A stretch of 64,000 nucleotides of DNA from Alligator mississippiensis (GCF_030867095.1 NC_081831.1:21304001-21368000); one strand, 5' to 3'. Positions 41,231-54,110 are shown, counted from the first letter of the stretch. The notes: generated by a model from the letters alone, not told the origin. Translations and numbers: made by a program.

Positions 41231-43735
41231 TTATTAGAGCAACAGAGGGGCTTGTGCAGTGCATTGCTTCCTTAGGGTTACAAAGGCACAGAGCTAAGTC
41301 TCATGGGGTTCTCAGGAACCCTTAAAGAAGTGTTTATGAAAGACAAGCCAATATCTTTCTTGCTAGGAAAGGAAGACTAAGCCTTGATGAGGTTTGTGTT
41401 TCACTTCCTCTATAAAGATTGTTTTGAGATCAATAAATGTAGCTCAATGGTCCATGCTTGTTTTTCTGCTTCGCTGAGTATCCCTGTATCTTTCAATAGC
41501 CTATCCCAGGAACAGCAGTCTGCTCCAGCAAGCAGCTAAGGAAATAAACCTTTGACCATGTGTGGGGTTGTGCCTCCTAACATTGCATACCAGGGTGAGG
41601 GCCTAGCATGCAGAGATGCTAGGGACTTAAAGACAGGAAAAGGAGAAAAACAGTGCCCTGACCTTGCCTTGTGCTAAACCACACCCAGAGTTCATCAGGG
41701 TACAGGAATGTAGGAGAAAAAGAATGCAGCTGTTTTTTTTTAAATAATAAATTCCAGGCTACTTCTCAAGCCTGCTGCAAATGCCATCTCTCTGATCCAA
41801 CTTGTCACCTTCACATAAGTATAATGAAAAGAAAAATGAGCTAAGAAAGATTGAACCAACTCAAATAAACGCTAGGGCTGCCCTTCCATATCTCCCCCAG
41901 TCTCCCAAGGAGATTCAAGCAAGGGAACACAGCTGTAATTCCCTCCTTGTAACTCTCAACTGGTTCTGCTGTTCCTTCCATGACCCTCCAAAAAGTTCAG
42001 ACCCCATTACCTCCCAGCCCTTTATCACCAGAGAATTTTAAACCTGATTATTCTGTATGTTGTGCCTCCAAAGCATAATAGGGATTTGCTGACACATGTC
42101 ACTCATAAGCAAACAACTGTGTTCTAAAAGAGTTAAGAGGATTTTAAAAGGGTCCAGCCAGCACCTTGGACAACACAGCTCTGGACAAATCCACCCCTCT
42201 TAAAAAGCCAGACTGTAGAGATCCTGGGAATCAGTATGGAAATGATGCAGACAGTCTCCTCTTACACCCACCACAGTCTCCTCTTACAGCTCTGTCTCAC
42301 TCCTGTCACTCATGCTGTCTCACTCTTGTGTCACCCAACTCACATCACCACCACCCTCACATGTACTGCTTTTGAAGCTTGCAGAATAGACCCAGCCAGG
42401 AACATCAAGATAGCCCCTAATGATAATATAGCATTCTAGTGCTCTTCAGAACATTTGTAGAGGGGAATATGCACTGAAATGAGTTTGAGCTCTTTGCCTG
42501 AAGAAAAGAGGTGGCTTGTTCAAAGTCACTCAATGAGCAACAAAGATAGGAACCGAACCCAGGACTCCTAGTATGCAGTCCCCTCCTCAGAATCACCATA
42601 CCCCTAGGAATGAGTGAAGCAGATTAGGCATCACTCAGTACTCTCTCCTGCACTCATTTTGAAGTTGCCTTCTCAGCAGTCAAGGCAAGTTTGATAGAAG
42701 GTAGTAGAAAAGAAACGGCTAGAAGGTATGTGGCTCACTAGGATGGTTGCTAGCCTAGAAGGTAGCAGGATTTGGGGTTTAGCCTGGAGCTTTGCTCCAA
42801 ATGGGACAGAAACTTCCCTCTGTGCTGCTTTCCATCTGTTGACCATTAGATGCAAGAAGAAGTAGCTCAGCTTCAGAAGGAGTGCTGCAGAAGAGTATGA
42901 AAAAGGCCTATCCTGTGGTGCAACAGGAAGTCAGAGACTCAGAAGCTTAACTCCCTCCTAAAGCAGGGGGCCTTAGGACGTGGGTCAACACCTTCCTAGG
43001 CAAGTGTCCCAATGATTTAAAATTGAGGGAAAGCCTGGGAAGGGCCACCTTTCCTCACATCCACTCTGTGTTTTTTTCTGGGACTTGTATTCAAGCCTAT
43101 GCATATGTAGCTGACTGCACATATTCAGTCTATGCTGAAGGGGAAACAGTCACAACCTGTGTGTAAATGCCAAAAACCCCACATGCACAGCTAGGAACTG
43201 CCATTTAGCTCCCCTCCACGTTACAAGTATCACATTTAACTAGTTAATTGCTCAGTTACCTTAAGACCAACTACATATGCAAAGTAGTTATCATGCCATA
43301 AAAAGCTCCAACCACCTCGAAAGCAGGTACTAACTTCATAGCTCCCAGCTACAGAAGTGGACCATGCCCAGATAGGGCTGGGAGCTCCGCAGCTAAGGGG
43401 ACTCTCAGCCCCAGCAGCTGCTGACTCTGGGTCCTGGCAGCACCCCACAGCCTCTAGGACTTAAAGTCCCACAGCTGTAGACACTGGGTCTCAGCAGCAT
43501 GCCTCTTCACACAGAGACTCACCTGGGTCCCAGCAGCCATGGGGTATGGCTGCAATCTCCAAGCTTCCAGGGCTGGGAGATTGTGGCTGCTGCCTCTCTC
43601 AGCCATGGGGATGCATAAAGCACCCCTGCAGCTGGGAGCTCCTCCCAGCTGAGGGGTCTCCCAGCTGCAAGAGCTTGCATTTTGCCAGTGCAGTAGGAGC
43701 CCAGGGTCAGGCTCCCCCTGCACCGGCAATAAGGT
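41231..43735. other. Intergenic, one MIR-like SINE
   Basis: Apart from the SINE at 42,440-42,600 no feature was recognised. The stretch 43,430-43,735 is rich in short local inverted repeats around CAGCTG. Confidence 0.45.
42440..42600 (-). mobile_element. MIR-like SINE
   Basis: GGTGGCTTGTTCAAAGTCAC, then AATGAGCAACAAAGATAGGA, then ACCGAACCCAGGACTCC follows the antisense MIR core and tRNA-related head in order. Confidence 0.6.
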
Positions 43736-43779
43736 GTGATGGAATCTAAGACATACAAAAAACTAGAACTCTTGGTTCC

Positions 43780-43890
43780 AAAATGATACCTTTTATTAGA
43801 CCAACCCGAAAATGGCAAGAAAATTGTCCTTTTCTGCACGCTTTCGGGATCAAAGTCCCTTTGTCAGGCTCTGGGAAAAGTGTAGATGGT
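43780..43890. repeat. Dispersed amniote repeat fragment
   Basis: ATACCTTTTATTAGACCAACC, then GCACGCTTTCGGGATCAAAG, then TCCCTTTGTCAGGC is the common TTATTAGACCAAC...CAGGC repeat. It is related to 62,985-63,155. Confidence 0.55.
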
Positions 43891-44186
43891 ACAATATAGT
43901 AAAAAGTCCCCATAGGTAGGAAATAAATGTCATTTTTGCACAGAGGGAGCTGAAGATGGAAGGCTGTCCCTCTGGGTCCATGTGAGTGTCTTTGTGAGCT
44001 GTGCTGAGTAGCTCTTTGATGTGTTGATCAGGTAGAATTCCTTCCCTGGAGGTGTCAGATGGAAGGCAGGGAGGTAAAAATACTTCCTTGTTCTGCAATG
44101 AAGTTTAAAATCCAAAATTGGCTAAAATTCACCATCTTCCATGTTTCAGGGGTGTACCAAGTACACCCCTGAAACATGGAATCTAA

Positions 44187-44477
44187 GGGCATTTATAGAC
44201 ATGCTCCAAGAGCTGCACTAATTAAAAGTGCCTGGAGCAGCACATGTATCAGAGTCCCCATGCTAAAAAACAGCAGTGGGGCACTTTGAACGAAAGCTTG
44301 TCAAACAAGCTTTAAAGCCCCTCCATTTTTCAGTGCAGGAACACTGATACACATACACTGGAGTCTGCTGGAACACAGTAATTACCATTCTCCAGCAGAC
44401 TTGATTAATCGAGTCTGCTCCAATATGTTGGAATTACAGCACGTCAGAGCAGCCTCCCTGTACATGTATAGGAGCCC
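44187..44477. mobile_element. Harbinger-like MITE, TAA target
   Basis: The ends are GGGCATTTATAGACATGCTCC and, inverted, GGGCTCCTATACATGTACAGG. TAA flanks both sides (44,184-44,186 and 44,478-44,480). A 3-bp TAA/TWA target is characteristic of PIF/Harbinger elements, the superfamily to which abundant crocodilian MITEs have been assigned. The interior has further inverted repeats (CAGCAGACT...AGTCTGCT). Confidence 0.7.
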
Positions 44478-44480
44478 TAA

Positions 44481-44605
44481 TGCACAATCCCACAGTTGCA
44501 CTTCTCGTTATGCATGTGTGGCATGGCAGGAGGTGCAATTGTGTGGATCACACATTGGATCCCATTGCACTTTTACCTGAATGTGTAGAGGGGGCTTTAG
44601 ATGCA
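44481..44605. mobile_element. Related MITE remnant
   Basis: It abuts the preceding MITE. Its right part (GGTGCAATTGTGTGGATC ... CATTGCAC ... ATGTGTAGAGGGGGCTTTAG) matches 1,836-1,901. The inverted end GCCCCCTCTACACATTCAGG resembles the Harbinger-like ends next door. Confidence 0.45.
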
Positions 44606-44839
44606 CAAAAGAAACAGAATTCCACTCCCAGTGATTTGAAGTATGCAATGTGAGGTGCCTTGTGTAAACTTTTTGTTGTAATTCTTCCAAACCTCAGCTA
44701 GAACCAAACAACCAACAAGACAGCAGCCAAGACAAGTACCATGAGGGAAGGGTGGGTCAGCCTGGCTCACAGCACAGTCTGCAGATCCCCCTCAAGAGAG
44801 AACATCGCCCAGGAGAGGATATCACCAGAGGCGACCCGA

Positions 44840-45012
44840 GCAGGATGCGGGGCCCGGGGCAAATCAGCCCGTGCAGTGAGCAGTTGGACACGGAGCCACC
44901 CTTCCGCCCAGCTCTGCACCACTACTGCTCTGCCTGGCTCCATGGGGGCCCCTGAAGTGTGTGGACCAGGATGGTCACCCCGATTTGTGCCCCCCCCAGG
45001 GACGGCCCTGAA
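44840..45012. mobile_element. Possible hAT MITE end
   Basis: The right border reads CCCCCCCAGGGACGGCCCTG, whose complement CAGGGCCGTCCCTGGGGG is a typical hAT terminal sequence. No left terminus or duplication was found. Confidence 0.35.
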
Positions 45013-45121
45013 TATCACTCTCCCCTCAGTTTTTGGCTTTGACTTCCTTAGTGTCATCTGAAGGGGAAAATGTAAGTATATACAAAATCTTTACTTCTGA
45101 AATCTGACTAAGATGCACTAA

Positions 45122-45425
45122 GGGCTCCTATACATGTGCAGGGAGAAATCCAGTGAATCAGAACAGACTCAATTAATCGAGTCTGCTGGAGCACAGAAAT
45201 AAATATGCTCCAGCAGACTCTAGTATCACGTGTATTAGTGTCCCCACGTGGAAAAATGGTGGTGGAGTGCTTTGAACTAAATCTCGTTCAATGAGCTTTA
45301 GTTCAAAGCACCCCACCACCATGTTTCAGCATGGGGGGTGCTGATACATGTGAAGCTTGGGCACTTTTGACTAAAAGTACTTGCTAATTAAAGCACACCT
45401 CCTGGAGTACATGTAAAAATTCCCC
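45122..45425. mobile_element. Harbinger-like MITE, inverted copy
   Basis: Starts after TAA with GGGCTCCTATACATGTGCAGG and ends with sequence whose complement is GGGGAATTTTTACATGTACTCC. Its right end matches the left end of the element at 44,187, so the two copies are in opposite orientation. The interior holds a palindrome around TTTGAACTAAATCTCGTTCA. Confidence 0.65.
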
Positions 45426-45705
45426 GTATGACTGAGGGAACTAAGCCTGAGACTGACATCCCCACATGACATCACCCCAGGATCTCTGCCTTCTGGCAGT
45501 CATTTCCTGGCCTATGTAAAGTCAGATGATGGTCTCCATTCAGTCATTAGCAATTGCACGCACATCACAGTAATCACAATCACTTGACACTAGTTCACAT
45601 CATTGTTAGAAATCTTGGCAGAAACCTAACCACTCTCTCGTGCCTTCAGATGTGCCCCCAGAAGAGCTACTAGATACATTAAGAGGACTCTTGTGTGGAC
45701 AAAAT

Positions 45706-48475
45706 AGTTTCATAGTTTCACAGTTTGTAGGGTTGGAAGGGACCTTGACAGATCATCAAGTCCGACCCCCTGCCATGGCAGGAAAGAGCACTGGGGTCAA
45801 ACTATCCCAGCAAAGTGCTCATCTAACCTCCTCTTAAAGACCCCCAGGGTAGGAGCCAGCACCACTTCTCTTGGAAGTTGGTTCCAGATCCTAGCCGCCC
45901 TGACAGTGAAGTAGCGCCTCCTGATGTCTAGTCTGAATCTACCCTCTGCCAGCTTGTGACCGTTATTTCTAGTCAGTCCTGGTAGTGCTTGGGGGAACAG
46001 GGACTCCCCCAATGCTTGCTGGTCCCCTCTGACTAGTTTGTAACAGGCCACTAGATCCCCGCTCAGCCTTCTCTTGTGGAGGATGAACAGGTTCAGGTCT
46101 TACAGCCTCTCCTCGTATGGCCTGCCCTGCTGCCCCTGATCATGCAGGTGGCCCTCCTCTGGACCCTCTCCATGTTGTCCACATCCCTCCTGAAGTGCAG
46201 CACCCAGAACTGGACGCAGTACTCCAACTGCGGCCTGACCAGTGTCGCATAGAGGGGGAGGATCACCTCCTTGGACTTGCTTGAGATGCATCTGTGGATG
46301 CACGACAAGGTGTGGTTGGCCTTCCTGACCGTGTCCCCACACTGTCAGCCCATGTTCATTTTGGCATCAATAATGATTCCAAGATGCTTTTCTGCCTCTG
46401 CACTGACAAGAAGGCAGCTCCCCAGCCTGTAGGTCTGCTGCTGGTTCTTCCTCCCCAGATACATTACTCTGCACTTGTCAGTGTTGAAACCCATCCTGTT
46501 CTCATCTGCCCACCCCTGTAACCTGTCTAGGTCCGATTGCAGCCTATTCCTCCCTTCTAGCATGCGCACTTACTCCCACAACTTAGTGTTGTCAGCAAAT
46601 TTGAATAGGGTGCTTTTTACCCCCTCATCCAAGTCACTGATGAAGATGTTGAACAGTGCGGGTCTGAGGACCAAGCCCTGGGGGACCCCACTGCCCCATC
46701 CCTCCAGGTTGAAAATGACCCATCCACCACCACTCTCTGGGTGCGGCCCTCCAGCCAGTTAGCGACCCATTTGACTGGGTAGGTGTCAACAGCACAGTCC
46801 CCTAGTTTTTTAATGAGAATGGGGTGAGAGACAGTGTCGAAGGCCTTCCTGAAGGCCAGAAAGGTTATGTACACTGCTACCCCTGCATCTAAGGATGTTG
46901 TGACCTGGTCATAGAAGGCCACCAGGTTGGTCTTACAGGACCTGCCTCTAATGAACCTGTGTTGGTTGCCCCTAAGCATAACCTCCCCTGCTGGCCCCTC
47001 GTGGACATGAGCCAGGATAATTCTCTCAAAAGCTTACCCAGGATTGAGGTAAGACTAACTGGCCTATCATTCCCTGGGTCCTCCTTCCTCCCTTTTTTGA
47101 AAATGGGAACCACATTGGCCCTTTTTCAGTCCTCTGGCACCACACCAGAGCACCACAAGTGCTTGTAAAGCCGTGCCAGGGGTCCTGCAATGACGTCTGC
47201 TAATTCCCTCAGCACTCTGGGGTGGAGGTCGTCAGGACCAGCTGATTTAAATATGTCCAGTCCCTCCAGAAGTTCCCTGACTAGATCCTCACTGACCCTA
47301 GGCCTGGGTGTGCCTCCCCCAGGGCCTGAGGGGGTCCCAGCAGACGGGCTGATCTGGTCCCTGCTCAGGAAAATGGAGGCAAAGAAATCATTAAATAGGT
47401 TAGCCTTGTCATCTGGTGCGACAACCAGATTTCCTAGCATGTCTTGCAGAGGCCCCACATTACCGGGTACCTTCTTTTTGCCCCCTGTGTATTTAAAAAA
47501 GGACTTCTTGTTGTCCTTAATCCGGTTAGCTAGTCCCAGTTCCATCTCCACCTTGGCCTTCCTGACCGCCCCCTGCAGCCCTGAGCAACCGAGGTATAGC
47601 CCTCTCTGGTGATGGCCCCTCCCTTCCATTGGGTGTATGCCTCCCTTTTAGCTAGGAGATGTTCCCGTAAGCTTTTGGTGAGTCATGGGGGCTTATGCGT
47701 CCTCTTGCCCCCTTTGACCCTTGTTGGGATTACCTCCTTTTGGGCATGGAGGATCATCTCCTTAAGGAACGACCACTCCTCTTGGACACCCGACTCCCCT
47801 CCCCTCCGGGACCCCAGTACTTCCCAAACTATTCTTCTTACCTCATTGAAATCCTCCCTCCTGAAGTCCAGGGCTGCTGCCTTGCTGCTGGCTTTTGCCA
47901 CCTTGCTCTGGATGGTGGATTCCAGCAGGTGATGATCGCTGTTGCCCAGGTGGTCAAGCACCCGCAGTCCCTCACGAGGTCGAATCCTGTGGCCAGCACC
48001 AGATCCAACAAGGCATCTCCGCTTGTGGGGCTGTGCACCTCCTGTGTTAGATGGAGGTCCTGTATCTTGGCTAGGAACCTACGTGAATGGTCAGACCTGG
48101 CTGACTGCTCTTCCCAGCAGATGTCTGGAAAGTTCAGGTCCCCCATGATGACCACGTCTTTTGACCTAACTACCTCCATGAGCTGACTTAAGAATTCCCG
48201 GTCTAGCTCTTCCCCTTGGTTGGGTGGCCTGTAGTAGACCCCCACCGTTAAGTCCCTTTCCCTTTGATTTCCTTGTATTCTAACCCAGAGCACTTCAGTG
48301 TGCCTCTCATCTGACCTTGTGCTACTAGATGGGGATGCGTATTCCTCCTTGATGTAGAGCGCTACTCCCCCACCTTTCCTCCCTGTCCTGCCCCTCCTAT
48401 ACAGCCTATAGCCCTTGATATTCACCGCCCAGTCATGCACTGCTATTCTTTGTACTGTCTCTGTGATATGGAAGA
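45706..48475 (-). mobile_element. CR1 LINE, long antisense copy
   Basis: This is about 2.8 kb of CR1 on the minus strand, broken into many frames. The 5' part (48,512-47,838) has endonuclease motifs: HDWAVNIKGYRLYRRGR, GVYYRPPNQGEELDREF and MGDLNFPDICWEEQSARSD. The middle has NDFFASIFLSRDQ and FKKGRKEDPGNDRPVSLTS. The 3' part has LVRPQLEYCVQFW and ends in a 3' UTR at 45,706. The 5' end breaks off within the first codons of the endonuclease. It is inactive. Confidence 0.95.
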
Positions 48476-48479
48476 ACAA

Positions 48480-51168
48480 TGCCATAGTTGCTAATACAAC
48501 AATACTAAGCAAAATCAGTGAATGAAGTACCCACTGAACTTCAGTTGGCTACAGACCAGGGATATAAACAGTAACTACAGGAAAATACAGGAAGCTACAA
48601 CAAATATGCATCTCATCCCTTCTAGCATGGTAGCATGAAAATAGCAGGGTCTTGCTCCATGAGGTCCCACAATGGACCACATTCTGATTCTACTAAAGGC
48701 AAATGCAGAACTCCCACTGACTTGAATGGGAATAGGATGGGTCCGTTGATCAGCACAGACTTGATTTATCCATCCATAACATATCAGGATCAGGATCCAG
48801 ATCAGAATCAGGTGTTTCTCAGTACCCCAGCTGTGGTATCATACTTCTGTCCTGCTTTTACCAGGTTCAAAGAGATGATAAAGATTAGTATGAGGGCCCC
48901 AGCTATAAGTGCCAAGTGCATGAGAGTGCATTTGAATTTACTGCAGTGTTGCTGTGTGCATCTGGCTTTCTGGGTAGATTTCTCATGAAGCCACAGGAAG
49001 TTACTTAACAGTATCAGTTACAAATAAATGACCTCACTTGTAATGGTTCAGGAAGTTCCCATTCTACCATAAGCTATTGGGCTCCATACTCATTACAACA
49101 AGTTATATGCACTACATGGACATTCCCTTTCTGCCAGTGTGTCCAAAAAGCCAGTATCAATGGGGCCCAAATACCAAAAAGTGACAAGAGGGAAGAAGGT
49201 TCTTTAGATTCTGGATGGAGCCACTCTATAGAATCCTGTGATGGGGACAAAACCTTCTATTAAATCCAATGGGGCAGTTCAAATCCCTAAGGAAAAGCAA
49301 TCATGCTCTAAACCCAGAAGTGGATCCATGGAGATGCTCCAGGTCACTGTTCTCAAGATCTCAGTGTTGGCATGCTTGAGAGCAGCCAGTGAAGACAACC
49401 GTAGAGTTTCACAGATGTACCTCTGGGCTTGCAGGCATGGATGAGCAGGATGTACATGGAAATGGCCTGGCTGGGACACAGTTCTACTATGGCATAAATA
49501 ACCTATAAGTTACACCCATTTGAGCTCTCTTTCAATATGTCTCCATTTCTATCAGTGGGAGCCCCATATCTAGCAACAAGACCAAGTAGAGCCCAGCTTT
49601 ATGTAAAGATATGGTGAGGCTGAACCAGAGGATATGTATCCCCAGTCTGTGCAAGGACCAGGCAAAAGCTCAGCCAGAGTTCTGAAGAGGGCAGGAGCTC
49701 TACTTTCTCTAAGGGGCACATGGAGCTGGAGAGAGGGCTAGCATGCTCCCTGCAGTGCCTCCATGGTGCCTATTATTATGGGCTGTTATGTGGCTTGCGC
49801 AACTTGGTCATTTTTTGCAGTGAAGCTACTTCCAAGGCGTGGTGCTACTCAGCATGTACCAGAACAGACTCTGCTGTGCAGAACTGAGGTCTGGCCAGGA
49901 CACCAGCACTTTGTCAACAGAAGTTTTGAGGGAAAACACACCAAAGTCTCTATGTTCTTCTTCCCTTGATCATCCTCATCTGGGGTGATATACAAGGGAC
50001 TGAACTGGGCACACCCAGAGTTGAACACTTGGGCTGAAGGACCCTAGAGTGGTTGCTATACAGATCCTCTGTGGATATGATATAGATGGGGCATGTACAA
50101 CCCACACTACACCCAACTGAACACAACTCCTGCTCTGACTGGGGAAATTAGTCAAGTCCTCCAGACAGAGCACAGGGCATGTACAGTCTGTGCAAAGGTA
50201 ACAACAACACATCATCAATATCAATCAGCTTCTGTCTCTATCCACCATGGGAGGACTTAGATATTTAAAGACACAGTATACTGGAAACAAAGATGACATG
50301 ATTTCATATATTGCGCATTAGCACAAAAATATTGCCTTCCTCTGGCCATTAAGGATAATGTGACATGGCACACAGGAGTATGCTCACTCATGCAGAAAAT
50401 CCCACAATCCCACAGCAACTTACACTCTCTGCACAGAGCTCCATTCCCCTATTGGCTTGTGCTGCCAGAATCCTTCTAATAAATCAGAAGATTTCCCCAG
50501 CACAGCAGTCCTGCTGCCAGACCACAGACCTCTGCTTGTGCACTCATCTCTCATTCCAGAGTACTTCCTTCTTGTTTGTTTATTTGCGGCCTTTGTTCTG
50601 GAATTAAGTTTTTTGTTTGTTTGCCTGAGAGGCGCATTTTTAAGTCTCTCCCAGAGGCCAAGTTTTGTACAAGACCACAAACCTGATCCAGTTCTTTGGT
50701 TGTGTTCACAGTTGTATGCTGCAGATAAAAAATGAAGATGACTGTTTATCTACAGGCCAAGTAAGGCAGAAGTACATGCAGTACCACAGGCAGGCATGGG
50801 GAGTCCAACACTCAGAGGACTACCACAGAACAGGTCTTTTAGGAGGTGGTTCTGGCAACAGTGGCTACAATTTCATTCAAGCATTTATGCACAGACTGGT
50901 AGTTCAGTGGGTTCTGACTCAACCTGCCACAGCTGGGCTCCCAGCTGAGCCTTGAGCTACTTCTCAAAACATCAGGCCAGAGGTACTTTCTGGTGTGGGT
51001 GACTTGTTCTTCAGAAGAATCACTGCAGCTGACAGGCAAGAAACCAATGAGGATACAGGTTGGAGGTCTGAGCATCCTCATTAACCTAGTAGAAATCAGT
51101 AACTCCAGTAATGGAGCTATGAATATGTGTGAGACAAGCAAGGAGGGAATAGCAAGATAAAAAATTTT
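48480..51168. other. Intergenic, no gene recognised
   Basis: No exon or named element was supported. The stretch 48,655-48,770 has wording like a common amniote repeat (CAGAACTCCCACTGACTTGAATGGG), uncertain. Confidence 0.4.
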
Positions 51169-51173
51169 AGAGT
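51169..51173. repeat. 5-bp target-site duplication, left
   Basis: AGAGT, repeated exactly at 54,718-54,722 on the far side of the LTR element. Confidence 0.85.
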
Positions 51174-51761
51174 TGTGGCAGTCGAGTGCTAGGCCGGGCT
51201 GTGGCCGGTAGCCCCAAAACAGCAGGCGGGTACTTTTGACCGATGGAGCAGAATTAGGCACGGAAGCGTATCGGTTAAACAAAGAGATTGCTTTACTTAC
51301 ACCGTCGAGAAATACAGTGTAGGCAGAAAGTTAGCTTCAGTTACAACCGGACGAGAGCTCTTTAAACCAAGGTGAATTGTCCGTGACAATTCAACGAGCA
51401 TGCAGAACATGGAGTACAACAATTCAACGAGCATGCAGGGTACGGGGTACGTCGGGAAAGTCGATGACGGGGAGTCATTGGTGGTTGATCAGTCCGCCAC
51501 GTTCACTTCAAGATGGGCACAGAGTTCTCCAACTTGGGCGGAAACTGCTCTAACTTTTCTACGGCTAGCGAGCCAATTGCTGGTCGCCACGTAGGAATAA
51601 TTTAGAACCAGCCAATAATGGTGTGAGTATTTACATAGGGATGGCAGGAGCTTTTTCTGCATCAGGGTTCTCCACCGTAGCGGAAATTTCACCGTGCCGA
51701 AAAGCTTCATTGTGCTAGAAAATTCCACTGTGCCGAGGCACTTAACTACTAAGTTCTGACA
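51174..51761 (-). repeat. 3' LTR (588 bp)
   Basis: On the minus strand it runs from TGTCAGAACTTAG to GCCACA. It differs from the other LTR at about 28 positions by eye, nearly all of them transitions. It contains a direct repeat of ACAATTCAACGAGCATGCAG at 51,386 and 51,419. Confidence 0.93.
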
Positions 51762-51772
51762 TGCCCCCTTGC
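51762..51772 (-). promoter_or_regulatory. Polypurine tract
   Basis: GGCAAGGGGGCA on the minus strand immediately precedes the 3' LTR, the position used to prime plus-strand synthesis in LTR retroelements. Confidence 0.7.
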
Positions 51773-52351
51773 CGACGGCACAGCTGGAATTGGAGCACAT
51801 GCACGTCGTTTAAATCGTCATCATCTCTCTCGCATATGGTAAACGGGTATACACAAAAGCATACAACGAAAAAAGATCGTCCTCAACAGATCAAATCAAA
51901 TAATAACCAATACAAACACAAATACACATAAGTATATTGGTTACAAAAAGTTCAATTATGAGGACTTCAGTAGGTGTCATGGCGAAGTCATACGTCAGGC
52001 CCCTGTGCCCCCGGTACTCTTCTTCTCTATCTCTCTCCCTCTCTTAGGGTTTTTGCTCTACCACGCACCTTGGGCCACGGGCAAAAACTGTAAAAAGAAA
52101 TTTCTTAGAACAGTTAATTAACTTATACTACAGTGTTTGTATGGAACCGCGCGCGCGACAGGACAGCCAATTTAAATTTTCCGCAGTTTTCCGCCCTCCC
52201 CAAAGCACACGATACAGGTGCTTGGGCACGGCTCCACTCTGGACGATTCTCTCTCGCATGCTCATGGATGCGACCAACGCGGAAATGGGATGACGATCCA
52301 TGCAAGTTCATTTGGCATGAACTTAGGCGCCGTGTGGTTTTTTGTCCGCGC

Positions 52352-53962
52352 TCAGTAAGATGACTCGTTGTTTAGCTCCCCCGGATATTGGAAACCTAGT
52401 TCATATGCCAGTTGCCATTGGCCCGCATCTCCTAGGATTCGTAGCTGCTGTTTAGTAAGCCTTGAATGGTGTAGGAGGAATCCAAACATGATCCTTTCCT
52501 CTGGCGTTCTTTGCGGCAATGGTTGCAATGTTTGTTGAAGGTCAAATTCGCGATGTCTTGCGCTCTGAACCTCAATCAGGCATGCAGGAGATCGACGCTC
52601 TAAGTCGCTAGAGGTGCCCGTGTCCGTCTTCATAAGGGCCTGCTATTGTGGGAGTTGACGTAAAAGATTACCCGTGGGTTGGCCAGCTAGTGGGTTGAGG
52701 AGAATCCGAAGGATGATGGCATTTTTTCCTCCATAAACTTCAACGCAGGCTTCTACACCGTTGAGAGTCACCGGAACGATTCCAGGGTTTCTCAGGTGGC
52801 GGTGAGGCCACGGTCCTCTCTGCTGGGGCGGTGTCAGTCCCAGTGCATGCGCTCTGGAGTTCCAGGAACAGTACGAGATTCCTATTATTGCCAGTAGAAT
52901 TTGTTCTGCACTAGCCTTTGATGGGCGGCCATCGTGCCATGCGTGGGATTTGTGGCCGACCTGGCCCGCAACAAGCGCTGGAAGTGGGATGGGCCAATGA
53001 ACATTGCACTTTACTATGTCTATGTCGGTGGCGTGCCCCCCACTTCATGAGGCTTGACAAGTTAGGAAGCTAGCCTCTTCCAAGTCCAACAAGTCGGATC
53101 CGAACCCCACGACCAGACATCCCAGCCACACGGCCAGAGTTTCTTCAGGCTTTATTTTTGATTCTTTGCATAACTCTTGTAACTCAGTCCAAGTATGAGC
53201 GTGATAGGTGGTGGTGCGAACTACATCCTGAGCATTGATTATTCGATTGACTATCACTACAGGATGAGCTGCTGTCAAAGCTGTTGCTGTATCTGGTGGG
53301 AGAGGTGGATGCACTCCTCCGCTCGATGCCCCCTCCTCGTGGCAAGGAGGTGGGGCCGCCGGAAGCGACGTCACCTCGGTGGGTGGGGCCGCTGGGCGAA
53401 TTCCCGCCGGTTCCTCTGAAGCTCCGCCCTTCTTTTCCGGGCGGCTCCCTCCTTCCTCGGCGCCATCTTGGAATGGCGTTGACTCGGGGCTTTCTTTTAC
53501 GGCCGCGTCTTTAGCCGCCTGAATGGCTGTGAGCAGTTGGGCTTCCAGATTCGCATTCTCCCACAGCAAGGTTGTTATGGTGCGGAACATTACATTTAAC
53601 ATTCTCCCCTTGTCACACTTCGGGCCTGTCCTCTCAGTTATGGCGCGTCCCTCCGCCTCTAGATCTTTACGGAGCTCAGAAAGAAGCTCACGGCCCCTCA
53701 GTCCAGACGCCAGGGCTGGGGGACTGAACCGGTCGATCGGCATCGGTTCTCCACCCTCCCACACGAGTCGCATACAGCGGGTGTACTCTTGGCTCAAAGT
53801 CGGGTCTACTGCGTCCACTGGTTTGACTCCGGTGAAGGACGCAGTGCTTACTTCCTCACGGGGCCTAAATAGAACCCGCTCACTACCCATCACACACCCG
53901 AACGCCCCAGGGTGAAGATGTGCTTCCCATTCTTTCGAAGCTCCCTCTTCCCCCTTCAGCAA
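52352..53962 (-). pseudogene. Gag-like frame with two stops
   Basis: One reading frame of 537 codons runs across this interval. Two in-frame stops interrupt it: TGA at 53,045-53,047 and TAG at 52,643-52,645. The first 305 codons start with ATG at 53,962. They contain an acidic N-terminal region, a Pro/Ala/Glu-rich linker (about residues 160-220) and a C-terminal segment with HTWTELQELCKESKIKPEE and LAVWLGCLVVGFGSDLL. That segment resembles the start of the capsid region in endogenous retrovirus Gag proteins. No CCHC zinc knuckle is visible. The later segments resemble nothing I recognise. The stops may be decay, or the TGA might once have been read through; the sequence does not decide. Confidence 0.7.
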
Positions 53963-54110
53963 AAGGTAACTGCTGACGAGCCTTTCACCCGTTCTGCCCG
54001 CCTAGTGATAGGCGATGTGTGCCCCTAGTTCCACGGCGTTCATCATGTGGCACCTTTCACTGCACCAGGGGCAGTTTCTAACTAATTCTAACTCTATCGC
54101 ATCTTCCCCA

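Noticed and set aside
53045..53962. Host single-exon gene on the minus strand
   Set aside because: It lies between paired LTRs in the position and orientation of gag and has a capsid-like segment.
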